From Hyphomicrobiales bacterium (GTDB taxonomy: Bacteria; Pseudomonadota; Alphaproteobacteria; Rhizobiales; Rhizobiaceae), in the NCBI GenBank assembly GCA_900465915.1, contig UBKJ01000009.1, positions 1 through 64,000 of the forward strand: 64,000 nt of DNA. Reading direction: 5' to 3'. Below, piece by piece: positions 13,855 through 23,300 of the stretch. The translations under genes and the position numbers were made by a program. The notes beneath the pieces are model-generated. The model saw only the letters and a list, made by a program, of their open reading frames with translations. It ran no database searches and had not been told where the DNA came from. Every line of letters begins with the position of its first letter. Within the stretch, counting starts at the first letter, position 1.

Positions 13855-15105
13855 ATGCGTGACGTGGATATGAACAAGCCGCTCGACGGCGTGCTGGTCA
13901 GCGGCGGCGGTCCGGCGGGCATGATGGCGGCGCTGGCGCTGGCCGCGAAGGGAACGCCGAGCGTGCTGGCCGGGCCGGAGACGGCGGCCGACGACCGCCG
14001 CACCACCGCGCTGATGATGCCGGCGATCCGCTTCCTGGACGATATCGGCGTCTGGGCCGACGTGGCGCCCGAGGCCGCGCCGCTCGCCTCCATGCGCATC
14101 GTCGACGCCACGCGCCGGCTGATCCGCAGCCCCGCCGTGACCTTCCGCGCCGTCGAGATCGACGAGGAGGCCTTCGGCTACAACATTCCCAACGCCGTCC
14201 TCAACCGCAAGCTGGCCGAGGCGGTGGCCGCGCAGGCCGCCATCCGCCGCGTCGAAAAGCCGGTCATCGAATATCGCCACAATAGCGACCACGTCACCGC
14301 CACGCTTTCCGGCGGCGACGTGCTGCATGCGCGGCTGGTGGTCGCCGCCGACGGGCGCAACTCGCTGGCGCGCGAGGCGGCGGGGATCGCGGCGCGGCGC
14401 TGGTCCTATCCGCAGACGGCGGTGGTGCTGGCCTTCGCGCATAGCCTGCCGCATCACGACATCTCGACCGAGTTCCACACCGAGGAGGGCCCCTTCACGC
14501 AGGTGCCGCTCAAGGGCCGGCGGTCGAGCCTGGTCTGGGTGGTCAGCCCCGCCCACGCCGAGGCCCTGCTTGCGCTCGACGACAAGGCGCTCGCCGCCCG
14601 CGTCGAGGACCGCATGCAGTCCATGCTCGGCGCGGTGACGCTGGAGACGACGCCGCAGGCCTGGCCGCTGTCCGGCCTCGCGCCGCACGCCTTCGCCGCC
14701 CGGCGCACCATCTTGATCGGCGAGGCGGCGCATGTGTTTCCGCCCATCGGCGCGCAGGGGCTGAACCTCGGGACGCGCGACGTCGAGACCCTGCTCATGG
14801 CGATCGGGAAAGACCCCGCCGATCCCGGCTCCGACCGCGTCATCCGCGCCTATGACCGCGCGCGGCGGCCCGACATATTGGCGCGCACCGGCTCGGTCGA
14901 CGCGCTCAACCGCTCGCTGCTGTCGCCCATGCTGCCGGCGCAGATCGCGCGCAACGCCGGGCTCGAAATGCTGCGCGCCTTCGCGCCGCTGCGCGCCTTC
15001 TTCATGCGCGAGGGGCTGCGGCCCGGCTCCGGCTTCGCCCATTTCCTGCCGCGGCCGCCCAAGTCCGGCCAAGCCCGCTCCGGCCCGGCCCGCGCGCGTG
15101 ACTAA
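13855..15105 (+). CDS. UbiH/UbiF-family FAD-dependent hydroxylase
   Basis: A 416-residue flavoprotein monooxygenase. The FAD ADP-binding loop is SGGGPAGM near residue 17, with Ser in place of the usual Gly at its start; the second FAD motif is GEAAHVFPPIGAQGLNLG (about residues 297-314), the UbiH-family signature with Glu replacing the common Asp. This family hydroxylates the ubiquinone precursor ring; which position is not decidable here. GAGG precedes the ATG at 13855; an ATG at 13870 is possible. The last 20 residues are a basic Pro/Ala/Ser tail. It is followed by hspQ. Confidence 0.85.
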   Translation: MRDVDMNKPLDGVLVSGGGPAGMMAALALAAKGTPSVLAGPETAADDRRTTALMMPAIRFLDDIGVWADVAPEAAPLASMRIVDATRRLIRSPAVTFRAVEIDEEAFGYNIPNAVLNRKLAEAVAAQAAIRRVEKPVIEYRHNSDHVTATLSGGDVLHARLVVAADGRNSLAREAAGIAARRWSYPQTAVVLAFAHSLPHHDISTEFHTEEGPFTQVPLKGRRSSLVWVVSPAHAEALLALDDKALAARVEDRMQSMLGAVTLETTPQAWPLSGLAPHAFAARRTILIGEAAHVFPPIGAQGLNLGTRDVETLLMAIGKDPADPGSDRVIRAYDRARRPDILARTGSVDALNRSLLSPMLPAQIARNAGLEMLRAFAPLRAFFMREGLRPGSGFAHFLPRPPKSGQARSGPARARD

Positions 15106-15152
15106 ACCGCGCGCCCGCTTCCATTCGCGGGCGCTTGCGCTACATATGACGC

Positions 15153-15491
15153 ATGAGCATGACCGAGATCAAACACGCCAAATACCCCATCGGACAGGTG
15201 GTGCGGCACCGCACCGCAGCCTTCCGGGGCATCATCTTCGACGTCGACCCGGAATTCGCCAACACCGAGGAGTGGTACGAGAACATCCCCGAGGACATGC
15301 GCCCGCGCCGCGACCAGCCCTTCTATCACCTGCTGGCCGAAAACGCGGAAACCGAATATGTGGCCTATGTTTCCGAGCAGAACCTCGTGCCCGACATGAG
15401 CGGCGAGCCGCTGCGCCATCCGAGCGTGGCGGAGATCTTCGACGCCCTGCCCGACGGCAGCTACCGCGTCAAATCCGAACATTCCAACTGA
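15153..15491 (+). CDS. hspQ: Haemimethylated-DNA-binding / heat shock protein HspQ
   Basis: A 112-residue (or 110 if the second ATG is used) protein of the HspQ/YccV family, found free or fused to other domains. Family features are KYPIGQVVRHR, FRGIIFDVDPEF, the PFYHLLAE segment and TEYVAYVSEQNL. In enterobacteria HspQ influences Lon-dependent proteolysis and denatured protein turnover. It is a single gene ending in a strong bidirectional terminator. Confidence 0.93.
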   Translation: MSMTEIKHAKYPIGQVVRHRTAAFRGIIFDVDPEFANTEEWYENIPEDMRPRRDQPFYHLLAENAETEYVAYVSEQNLVPDMSGEPLRHPSVAEIFDALPDGSYRVKSEHSN

Positions 15492-15517
15492 AAAGGGGCG
15501 CTCGAAGCGCCCCTTTT
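15491..15517. terminator. Bidirectional terminator between hspQ and ialB
   Basis: AAAAGGGGCGCT (15491-15502) pairs with AGCGCCCCTTTT (15506-15517) over a CGA loop, with A- and T-runs on both sides. It overlaps the last base of the hspQ stop codon. Confidence 0.9.
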
Positions 15518-15555
15518 CTTTCGTCCGGTGGTCGGCGGCCGAAGCCGCCTTCCGA

Positions 15556-16197
15556 TTAGTTGGCGGCCGGAGCGGCCGGGGCCGGCGCGGCGCCCTTGGC
15601 CTTGTCCTGCTCGGCCTTCATCTTGGCCTCGAATTCCTTCTGGCGCTTCTGGACGGCGTCCTGAAGCTCCTTCTGGCGGGCTTCCAGGTCCGACTGCTTG
15701 AGCGCCGGGCCGGTCAGGGCCTGCGTGAAGCCGCTCAGCGCCACCGGGATCGGATTGGGCTTGTTCTGGTAGTTGACCGAGATCAGCGTGATCTTGGTGC
15801 CCTTCTGCAGCGACTTGACCAGGTCGTCCGTCAGCGGGGCCTCGGCGATGCAGCGGTCGGGGAAGCAGATGCCGTATTCGAGCTTGACCGGCTTGTTGTT
15901 GTCGATCTGCAGGCCGACGCCGGCGGGGATCAGACGGCCGATCGGCACGGTGACCTGGAAGATCTTGCGATTGATCTTGCCCTTGATCTCGATGAGGTTG
16001 ACGGCGGTGAGCAGCTGGCCCGAATCCGCGGTGACGATGTTCTGCGTGTTGCAGATGTCGTTGTCTTCCTGCTTCGAGCAAACCTTGAACCAGCCCTGCG
16101 GCGGCTGCTGTGCGGATGCAGGCATCGTCGCGGAGGCAAGCAGGGCGACCGCGCCGGCGAAGGCGGACGCGGCGGCGATAGTCTTGGTTCTGGACAT
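15556..16197 (-). CDS. Invasion-associated locus B (IalB) family protein
   Basis: A 213-residue exported protein. The signal peptide (about 1-30) ends ASAQQ. The IalB domain carries paired cysteines in WFKVCSKQEDNDICNTQ and GICFPDRCIAEAP, likely disulphides in the periplasm. A highly charged helical segment (about residues 165-200, repeated KELQ/KEFEAK pattern) and an Ala/Pro tail follow, unusual next to the compact IalB core. In Bartonella, IalB affects erythrocyte invasion; in free-living relatives the role is unknown. Start chosen at ATG 16197 with AAAGGAAC upstream. Confidence 0.88.
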   Translation of the reverse strand: MSRTKTIAAASAFAGAVALLASATMPASAQQPPQGWFKVCSKQEDNDICNTQNIVTADSGQLLTAVNLIEIKGKINRKIFQVTVPIGRLIPAGVGLQIDNNKPVKLEYGICFPDRCIAEAPLTDDLVKSLQKGTKITLISVNYQNKPNPIPVALSGFTQALTGPALKQSDLEARQKELQDAVQKRQKEFEAKMKAEQDKAKGAAPAPAAPAAN

Positions 16198-16419
16198 GAT
16201 CAACAGGTTCCTTTCAACGCTCTGATCCGTAATTCCCGATTTCCGGCGTAAGTCAGCGAATAGACCGTCACTGATTTCCAAATGCGGCGACACCGTGACT
16301 TTTGGGATTTTCATCCCGTTCGGGGCGGTGTTACAACGCCTGCACATGCGAATCCAGATGGCTTTCCCTCCGGCGGCGCTGGAATCCGCCGAATTTTTTA
16401 TTTTAACCGGCACTGTCGC

Positions 16420-18372
16420 ATGCGGGTCACGCTCTCGATGCGCACATATTGTACGCTCATGCTGGTTCCGCCGCGCGAATCGGACATTCCGGCCCCGAAA
16501 GCCGCGGCCATCGACAACGGACGCACGACATTGAACGGATCGACAGGCTTTTTCCGCAGTCTCGCTTTTCTTCTCGCGCTCGGCTGCGCCGCCCTTGCGC
16601 CCATGGCGGCCCCGGCGGGCGAATCGCCCGATTACGCGCTGTCCATGCATGGCGACGTGGCGCTGCCGCCCGACTTCACGCATTTCCCCTACGCCGATCC
16701 CGACGCGCCCAAGGGCGGCGCGCTGACCTTCGGCGTGGTGGGAACCTTCGACAGCCTCAATCCCTTCGTGCTCAAGAGCATGCGCACCACGGCGCGCGGC
16801 CTGTTCGGCGACATGGACCTCGGCAACCTGCTCTACGAGACGCTGATGCTGCGCTCGCGCGACGAGCCCTTCACGCTTTATCCGCTGCTGGCCGAGAAGG
16901 TCGCCATCGACCCCGACCGCAAATGGGTAGAGTTCACGCTCAACCCGCGCGCAAAATGGTCGGACGGCCAGCCGGTGACGGTGGACGACGTGCTCTTCAC
17001 CTACGACATCCTGACCGAGAAGGGCCGCCCGCCCTACAGCGCTCGCAGGAGCCGGATCGAAAAGATCGAGAAGACCGGCGAGCGCTCGGTGCGCTTCACC
17101 TTCAACGAAAAGTCCGACCGCGAATTTCCGCTGCTGATCGCCTCCTCCATGCCGGTGCTGCCGAAACACGCCATCGACCGCGTCCGCTTCGGCGATTCGA
17201 CGCTGAAGCCGCCGGTGGGCAGCGGCCCCTATCTGGTGGCGGGCGTCCAGCCGGGCCAGCGCATCGTCTATAAGCGCAACCCGGATTATTGGGGCAAGGA
17301 CATTCCGTCCATGCGCGGCTTCGACAATTTCGACACGCTCACCATCGAATATTACCGCAACGAGACCTCGCTGTTCGAATCCTTCAAGAAGGGGCTGCTC
17401 GACGTCTTCATCGAGGCCAATCCGACGCGCTGGGAGAAATCCTACGATTTTCCGGCGGTGAAGGACGGCCGGGTGATCAAGGAAAGCTTCGTCAAGGGCA
17501 CGCCGGCCAACATGCTGGGCTTCGTCTTCAACACGCGCCGGCCGGTCTTCGCCGACCGCCGCGTGCGGCAGGCGCTGAGCCTGATGTTCGATTTCGAATG
17601 GACCAACCGCAACCTGTTCGCCGGCCAGTACAAGCGCACGGAAAGTTTTTGGCAGGGGTCGGAACTGTCCTCCGTCGGCCGCCCCGCCGACGCGCGCGAA
17701 AAGGCGCTGCTCGCCCCCTTCCCCGACGCCGTGCGCCCGGACGTGATGGCCGGGACCTGGCGACCGCCCGTCACCGACGGCACCGGCCACGACCGCGAGC
17801 CGGCGCGCGAGGCCTACGACCTTCTTCGCCAGGCCGGCTATCGCGTCAAGAACGGGCAGGCGCTGGACCCGACCGGCAAGCCGCTCGCCTTCGAGATCAT
17901 GACGCGCTCGCCCGACGAGGAGAAGGTGGCGCTGGCCTATCAGCGCTCGCTGGCGCGGCTAGGGATCGCCGCGACCATCCGCAGCGCCGACGACGCGCAA
18001 TACCAGCAGCGCCTGCAGACCTACGACTACGACATGATCCTCGGCGCGCTGACCGGCTCGCTGTCGCCCGGCAACGAGCAATGGATGCGCTGGGGCTCGG
18101 CCTCGCGCGACACGCCCGGCAGCTTCAACTACGCCGGCGTGGCCGACCCCGCCGTCGACGCCATGATCGAGGCGATGCTGGCCGCCCGCACGCGCGCCGA
18201 TTTCGTCGCCGCCGTGCGCGCCATGGACCGGGTGCTGATCTCGGGCGATTATTACGTTCCGCTCTATCACCTGCCCGACCAGTGGGTGGCGCGCTGGAGC
18301 CGGATCGGCCATCCGCAGAAAACCTCGCTCTACGGCTATCAATTGCCGGCCTGGTGGCGCGCGAAGCCGTGA
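16420..18372 (+). CDS. Family 5 extracellular solute-binding protein (YejA-like)
   Basis: An approximately 650-residue periplasmic oligopeptide-binding protein (SBP_bac_5). A signal peptide (FFRSLAFLLALGCAALAPMAAPA) precedes SPDYALSMHGDVALPPDF and PDAPKGGALTFGVVGTFDSLNP, the usual N-terminus of YejA/microcin C-type binding proteins; NPDYWG, a typical mid-domain motif, follows. No permease or ATPase genes are adjacent, so partners are encoded elsewhere. The start is uncertain: ATGs at 16420, 16438 and 16459 all lie well ahead of the hydrophobic core and none has a clear ribosome binding site. Confidence 0.85.
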   Translation: MRVTLSMRTYCTLMLVPPRESDIPAPKAAAIDNGRTTLNGSTGFFRSLAFLLALGCAALAPMAAPAGESPDYALSMHGDVALPPDFTHFPYADPDAPKGGALTFGVVGTFDSLNPFVLKSMRTTARGLFGDMDLGNLLYETLMLRSRDEPFTLYPLLAEKVAIDPDRKWVEFTLNPRAKWSDGQPVTVDDVLFTYDILTEKGRPPYSARRSRIEKIEKTGERSVRFTFNEKSDREFPLLIASSMPVLPKHAIDRVRFGDSTLKPPVGSGPYLVAGVQPGQRIVYKRNPDYWGKDIPSMRGFDNFDTLTIEYYRNETSLFESFKKGLLDVFIEANPTRWEKSYDFPAVKDGRVIKESFVKGTPANMLGFVFNTRRPVFADRRVRQALSLMFDFEWTNRNLFAGQYKRTESFWQGSELSSVGRPADAREKALLAPFPDAVRPDVMAGTWRPPVTDGTGHDREPAREAYDLLRQAGYRVKNGQALDPTGKPLAFEIMTRSPDEEKVALAYQRSLARLGIAATIRSADDAQYQQRLQTYDYDMILGALTGSLSPGNEQWMRWGSASRDTPGSFNYAGVADPAVDAMIEAMLAARTRADFVAAVRAMDRVLISGDYYVPLYHLPDQWVARWSRIGHPQKTSLYGYQLPAWWRAKP

Positions 18373-18454
18373 CGGGGCTTTGATTCCGCCGCAATCCCCC
18401 CTACATGCTGCGATGGACAAGGTTGCAAGAAATCGCGGGCCGCGGGAGATATTC

Positions 18455-19131
18455 ATGGCATCGAGACCCATCACCATCGACGTCGTCTCGGACGTCGTCT
18501 GCCCCTGGTGCTTCCTGGGCCGCAAGCGGCTGGAGCAGGCGCTGGAGCTGGTCCCGGAGGTGGAGGCGCAGATCCGCTGGCGGCCGTTCCAGCTCGACCC
18601 CAACCTGCCGCCGCAGGGCAAGGACCGCGCCGCCTATCTGCGCGAGAAATTCGGCGCCGGCTCCAGGATCGACGACGTCCACAAGCAACTGACGGAGCTG
18701 GGCGAGGAGAACGGGATCGTCTTCGATTTCGAGGCCATCTCCGGCGCGCGCCCAACACGCTCGACGCGCACCGGCTGATCCACTGGGCGGCGCAGGCCGC
18801 GCCCGGCACGCAGGACCGCGTCGTCGGCATGCTGTTCTCGCTCTATTTCGAGCAGGGACAGGACATCGGCGACCACGAGGTGCTGGTGGACGCCGCGGCG
18901 AGCGTCGGCATGGACGCGGCCGTGGTGGCGCGGCTCTTGCAGAGCGACGCCGACAAGGCGACCATCCGCGAGGAGATCGACACCGCCAACCGCATCGGCG
19001 TGCGCGGCGTGCCCTGCTTCATCGTCGACCAGAAATACGCCGTCATGGGCGCGCAGACGGCGGACGTGCTGGCCGACGCCATCCGCCAGACGGCGGAAGG
19101 TTTCGAGCCCGGCATCGCCGAAGACCGCTAG
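18455..19131 (+). pseudogene. DsbA-family oxidoreductase (FrnE-like), interrupted by a frameshift
   Basis: The first frame (from ATG 18455, GGGAG upstream) encodes a thioredoxin-fold start with CPWC redox motif, WRPFQLDPNLPPQG and the helical insertion, up to FDFEAISGARP. After about 18742-18753 homology jumps to another frame with NTLDAHRLIHWAAQA, ending RGVPCFIVDQKYAVMGAQ and a stop at 19131. One base appears to be missing in the run GGCGCGCGCCCAAC; restoring it gives one 225-226 residue protein of normal length. Either a true inactivating mutation or a sequencing/assembly error in a GC-rich stretch. Family members are disulphide or glutathione-dependent isomerases/oxidoreductases. Confidence 0.85.
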
Positions 19132-19135
19132 GCGG

Positions 19136-19423
19136 TCACGCGCCTTCCATGAGCAGGAAATCGCCGCTGGCCGCGCCGGCGCGCAGCGCCTTGGCCTCGG
19201 CGTATTCCGGGCTGTCCCAAAAGGCCTGCGCATCGGCGAAGCCGTCGAACTCGAAGATCGCCGTGCGCGCTTCCGGCGCGCCTTCCTTGACGATCAGGCT
19301 GTCCGGCCGCACCAGAAGCCGCGCGCCGTGGGCTTTCAGCAATTCGCCGGCCGCCCTGGCATAGCGGCCATAAGCCTCGGCGTCCGTAACGGTGACCTGC
19401 GCGATCAGATAGCCTTTGGCCAT
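19136..19423 (-). CDS. DUF1330 family protein
   Basis: A 95-residue ferredoxin-like-fold protein. MAKGYLIAQVTVTDAEAYGRYA and AIFEFDGFADAQAFWDSPEY are the conserved DUF1330 segments. No enzymatic role is established for the family. Start set at ATG 19423, with AGGGAG upstream. It is convergent to the broken DsbA-family gene and divergent from the quinone reductase gene at 19556. Confidence 0.88.
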   Translation of the reverse strand: MAKGYLIAQVTVTDAEAYGRYARAAGELLKAHGARLLVRPDSLIVKEGAPEARTAIFEFDGFADAQAFWDSPEYAEAKALRAGAASGDFLLMEGA

Positions 19424-19555
19424 GACGGTTCTCCCTTGAAGACGTCCCATCCTATCCCTTCGCACGAGACTCGGAAATTATCCGATTGCGCAAGCTGATA
19501 TACAGAAATTCTATGCCGTTCCGGCAGGAAACGGGTGTAAGCATCGCGTCCTGTC

Positions 19556-20329
19556 ATGGCCGAGGCCAGTCCACCGGAGAACAAAATCGTGCATGTGCTG
19601 ATCGTCTACGCCCATCCCGAACCGAAATCCTTCAACGGCGCGATGAAGGACGCGGCGGTGGAGACGCTGACCGCCGCCGGCCACGAGGTCGTGGTCAGCG
19701 ACCTCTACGCCATGGGCTTCGACCCGGTGGCCGGGCGCGGCGACTTCGATGGCGATCCGGTCGACGCCGAGTTCTTCAGCCTGCCCAAGGAGCAGACGGC
19801 GGCCTATGAGACCGGCCGCACCGCGCCGGACATCGCGGCCGAGATGGAAAAGGTGAAGCGCGCCGACCTCGTCATCTTCCAGTTCCCGGTCTGGTGGTTC
19901 GGCATGCCGGGCATCCTCAAGGGCTGGGCCGACCGCGTCTTCGCGCGCGGCTTCGCCTATATCGCCGGGCGCAAATACGACACCGGCATGTTCAGGGGCA
20001 AGCTCGCCATGGTGGCGACCACCACCGGCACCTCGGCCGACACCTATGCGCCGGACGGGATCGACGGCGACATCCTCACCGTGCTGTGGCCGATCCATAA
20101 CGGGCTGTTCCGCTATAGCGGCTTCGACGTGCTGCCGCCCTTCGTCGCCTATATGGCGGGCCGCGTCGGCGACGACGGACGCCAGGCCTATCTCGACGCC
20201 TATCGCAAGCGGCTGCGGGACATCGACGCCACGCCGCGCCTGTTCTTCCATCCGGCCGAGGATTACGGCGCGAACGAGCGGCTGAAGCCCGGCGTGCTGG
20301 CGCGCTCGGGCGTGCAGCGCAATCCCTGA
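19556..20329 (+). CDS. NAD(P)H dehydrogenase (quinone), flavodoxin-like fold
   Basis: A 257-residue flavoprotein of the NQO1/KefF/MdaB fold family (Flavodoxin_2). VLIVYAHPEPKSFNGAMKD at the N-terminus binds the FMN/FAD phosphate; QFPVWWFGMPGILKGWADRVF is the isoalloxazine-side motif; TTGTSADTYAP resembles the active-site loop. It probably performs two-electron reduction of quinones. Divergent from the DUF1330 gene. A GTG at 19589, directly before the first strand, is an alternative start. Confidence 0.88.
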   Translation: MAEASPPENKIVHVLIVYAHPEPKSFNGAMKDAAVETLTAAGHEVVVSDLYAMGFDPVAGRGDFDGDPVDAEFFSLPKEQTAAYETGRTAPDIAAEMEKVKRADLVIFQFPVWWFGMPGILKGWADRVFARGFAYIAGRKYDTGMFRGKLAMVATTTGTSADTYAPDGIDGDILTVLWPIHNGLFRYSGFDVLPPFVAYMAGRVGDDGRQAYLDAYRKRLRDIDATPRLFFHPAEDYGANERLKPGVLARSGVQRNP

Positions 20330-20348
20330 CGGCGCGCGGTCGCGGCGG

Positions 20349-23300
20349 TCAGGCCGCCGCGATCTTCGCCAGTTGCGTCATGACGACGGCGGAGCCGTTG
20401 AGGCGCTTTTCCGGCGTCGGCCAGTCGCGGATGAAGACGATGCTCTGGTCCTGCCGGATCTTGGCCATCGAGCCCTGCTCGCCGATCATCTTCACCAGCC
20501 CGACCGGGTTGTTGAAGGTGGCGTTGCGGAACTGGATCACCACGCCCTTCGGCCCGGCGTCGAGCTTCTCCACATTGGCGCGGCGGCACAACGCCTTGAT
20601 ATAGACGATCTTCAACAGGTGCTGCACCTCTTCCGGCAGCGGGCCGAAACGGTCGATCAGCTCCGCGCCGAAAGCGTCGATCTCCTGCGGCTCCTCCAGA
20701 TCGGCGAGGCGGCGATAGAGGCCGAGGCGCAATTGCAGGTCGGGCACGTAAGCCTCGGGGATCATCACCGCCGTGCCGATGGCGATCTGCGGCGACCATT
20801 GGCTGTCCTCGACCTCGACCGAACCCTTGAGCGTCGCCACCGCTTCCTCCAGCATCTGCTGGTAAAGCTCGAAGCCCACTTCCTTGATATGGCCGGACTG
20901 TTCTTCGCCTAAGAGATTGCCCGCGCCGCGAATGTCCATGTCGTGGCTCGCAAGCTGGAAGCCCGCGCCCAGCGTGTCGAGCGATTGCAGGACTTTCAGC
21001 CGCCGCTCGGCCATCTGCGTCAGCATCTTGCCCGCCGGCAGGGTGAACAGCGCGAAGGCGCGCTGCTTGGAGCGCCCGACGCGGCCGCGCAACTGGTAGA
21101 GCTGCGACAGGCCGAACATGTCGGCGCGATGCACGATCATGGTGTTGGCGGTCGGAATGTCGAGGCCGGATTCCACGATGGTCGTGGACAGAAGCACGTC
21201 ATATTGCCCGTCATAGAAGGCGTTCATGATGTCGTCGAGCACGCCCGGAGCCATCTGCCCGTGCGCCACCGCGACCTTCAATTCCGGCACGTGATTTTGC
21301 AGGAATTCCTGTATCTCGCCGAGATCGGAAATGCGCGGGCAGACGTAAAAACTCTGCCCGCCGCGATAGCGCTCGCGCAGCAGCGTCTCGCGGATCACCA
21401 GCGGATCGAAGGGCGAGACGAAGGTGCGCACCGCCATGCGGTCCACCGGCGGCGTGGTGATGAGCGACAGTTCGCGCACGCCCGTCAGCGCAAGCTGCAA
21501 GGTGCGCGGGATCGGCGTGGCCGACAGCGTCAGCACATGCACGTCGGATTTCAGCTCCTTCAGCCGCTCCTTGTGCTTGACGCCGAAATGCTGCTCCTCG
21601 TCGATGATGAGAAGGCCGAGATTCTTGAACTTGATCGAGCTGCCGAGAAGCGCGTGGGTGCCGACGACGATATCGACCGTGCCTTCCTCCAGCCCCTTCT
21701 TGGTGGCGGCCAGCTCCTTCGCGCCGACGAGGCGCGAGGCGTGCGCGACATGGATCGGCAGGCCGTGGAAGCGCTGGGAGAAGGTCTTGAAATGCTGGCG
21801 CGACAGCAGCGTGGTCGGCACCACCACGGCCACCTGTACCCCGCTCATGGCCGCGATGAAGGCGGCGCGCAGCGCCACTTCCGTCTTGCCGAAGCCGACG
21901 TCGCCGCAGATGAGGCGGTCCATCGGCTTGCCCTCGGCCAGATCGTCGGCCACGGCCTCGATGGCGCGCATCTGGTCGTCGGTCTCGTCATAGGGGAAGC
22001 GCGCGGCGAATTCGGCGTAAAGCCCGTCCGGCGGCGTCATCACCGGCGCGCCGCGCATCTGGCGCTCGGCGGCGATCTGGATCAGATGGCCGGCGATTTC
22101 CAGGAGCCGCTTCTTGAGCTTGGCCTTGCGCGCCTGCCATGCGCCGCCGCCGAGCTTGTCCAGCACCGCGTCGGAGCCTTCCGAGCCGTAGCGCGACAGA
22201 AGCTCGATATTCTCCACCGGCAGGAACAGCCGGTCGTCGCCGGCATAATGGATTTCAAGGCAGTCATGCGGCGCGCCGGCCGCGGTGATGGTCTTGAGGC
22301 CGACGAAGCGGCCGATGCCGTGATCGACATGGACGACAATATCGCCCGCCGTCAGCGAGGCGACCTCAGAGATGAAATCCTGATCGCGCTTGCGGCGCTT
22401 GGAGCGGCGGATGAGGCGGTCGCCCAGAATGTCCTGCTCGGCCACCACGACGAGGTCGCCGGCGTCGAAGCCGCTTTCCACCGCCAGCACCGCCGCCGTG
22501 ATCTTGTCGCGCGACAGCGCCTTGACCATGGAGAGGCGATCCACCGTCTCGATGCGTTCGAGGCCGTGCTCGTCCAGCACCTGACACAGCCGGTCGAGCG
22601 AGCCTTCCGACCACGCCGCCACCAGCACCTTCTTGCCCGAGGAACGCAGCTCCGCGATGTGCTTCACCACCGCCTCGAAGAGGTTCACGTCGGTCGCGGC
22701 GCGCTCCTCGGCGAAGCTGCGGCCCTTATGCGCGTCGGCGTGGACGACCGTGCGGCCCGGCATTTCCGGCGCGCCGAAGGGCGTGAGGTCGACGCGCAGG
22801 CCCGTGGCGGCTACGGCTTCCTCCACCTGCGCTGGGGTGAGGTAAAGCGTCTCCGGCTTGACCGGCTTGTAGGGCACGGCGTCGCCGCCCGGCTCTTTGC
22901 CCTCGGCCTGCCTCAGCCGCGCCTCGTAATGGTCCACGACCATGGTGTGGCGCTCGGTCAGCGCCTCATGCACCAGATGATCGAACACCACCGGCATGGC
23001 ACCGGCATGGTCGAACACCGTCTCCAGCCCGTCATAGAACAGCGGTAGCCAGTGCTCCATGCCGGCGAAGCGGCGGCCCTCGCTGATCGCCTGATAGAGC
23101 GCGTCGTCGCGCTGCGGCGCGCCGAACATGGCGACGTAATTCCTGCGGAAGCGGCTGATCATGTCCGGCGTGAGCGTGATCTCGCTCATCGGCTGGAGCA
23201 CGAATTCCTTGCGCGTGCCGGTGGTGCGCTGCGAGGCGGGGTCGAAGGCGCGGATCGTCTCCAGCGTGTCGCCGAAGAAATCGAGCCGCAGCGGCTCGTC

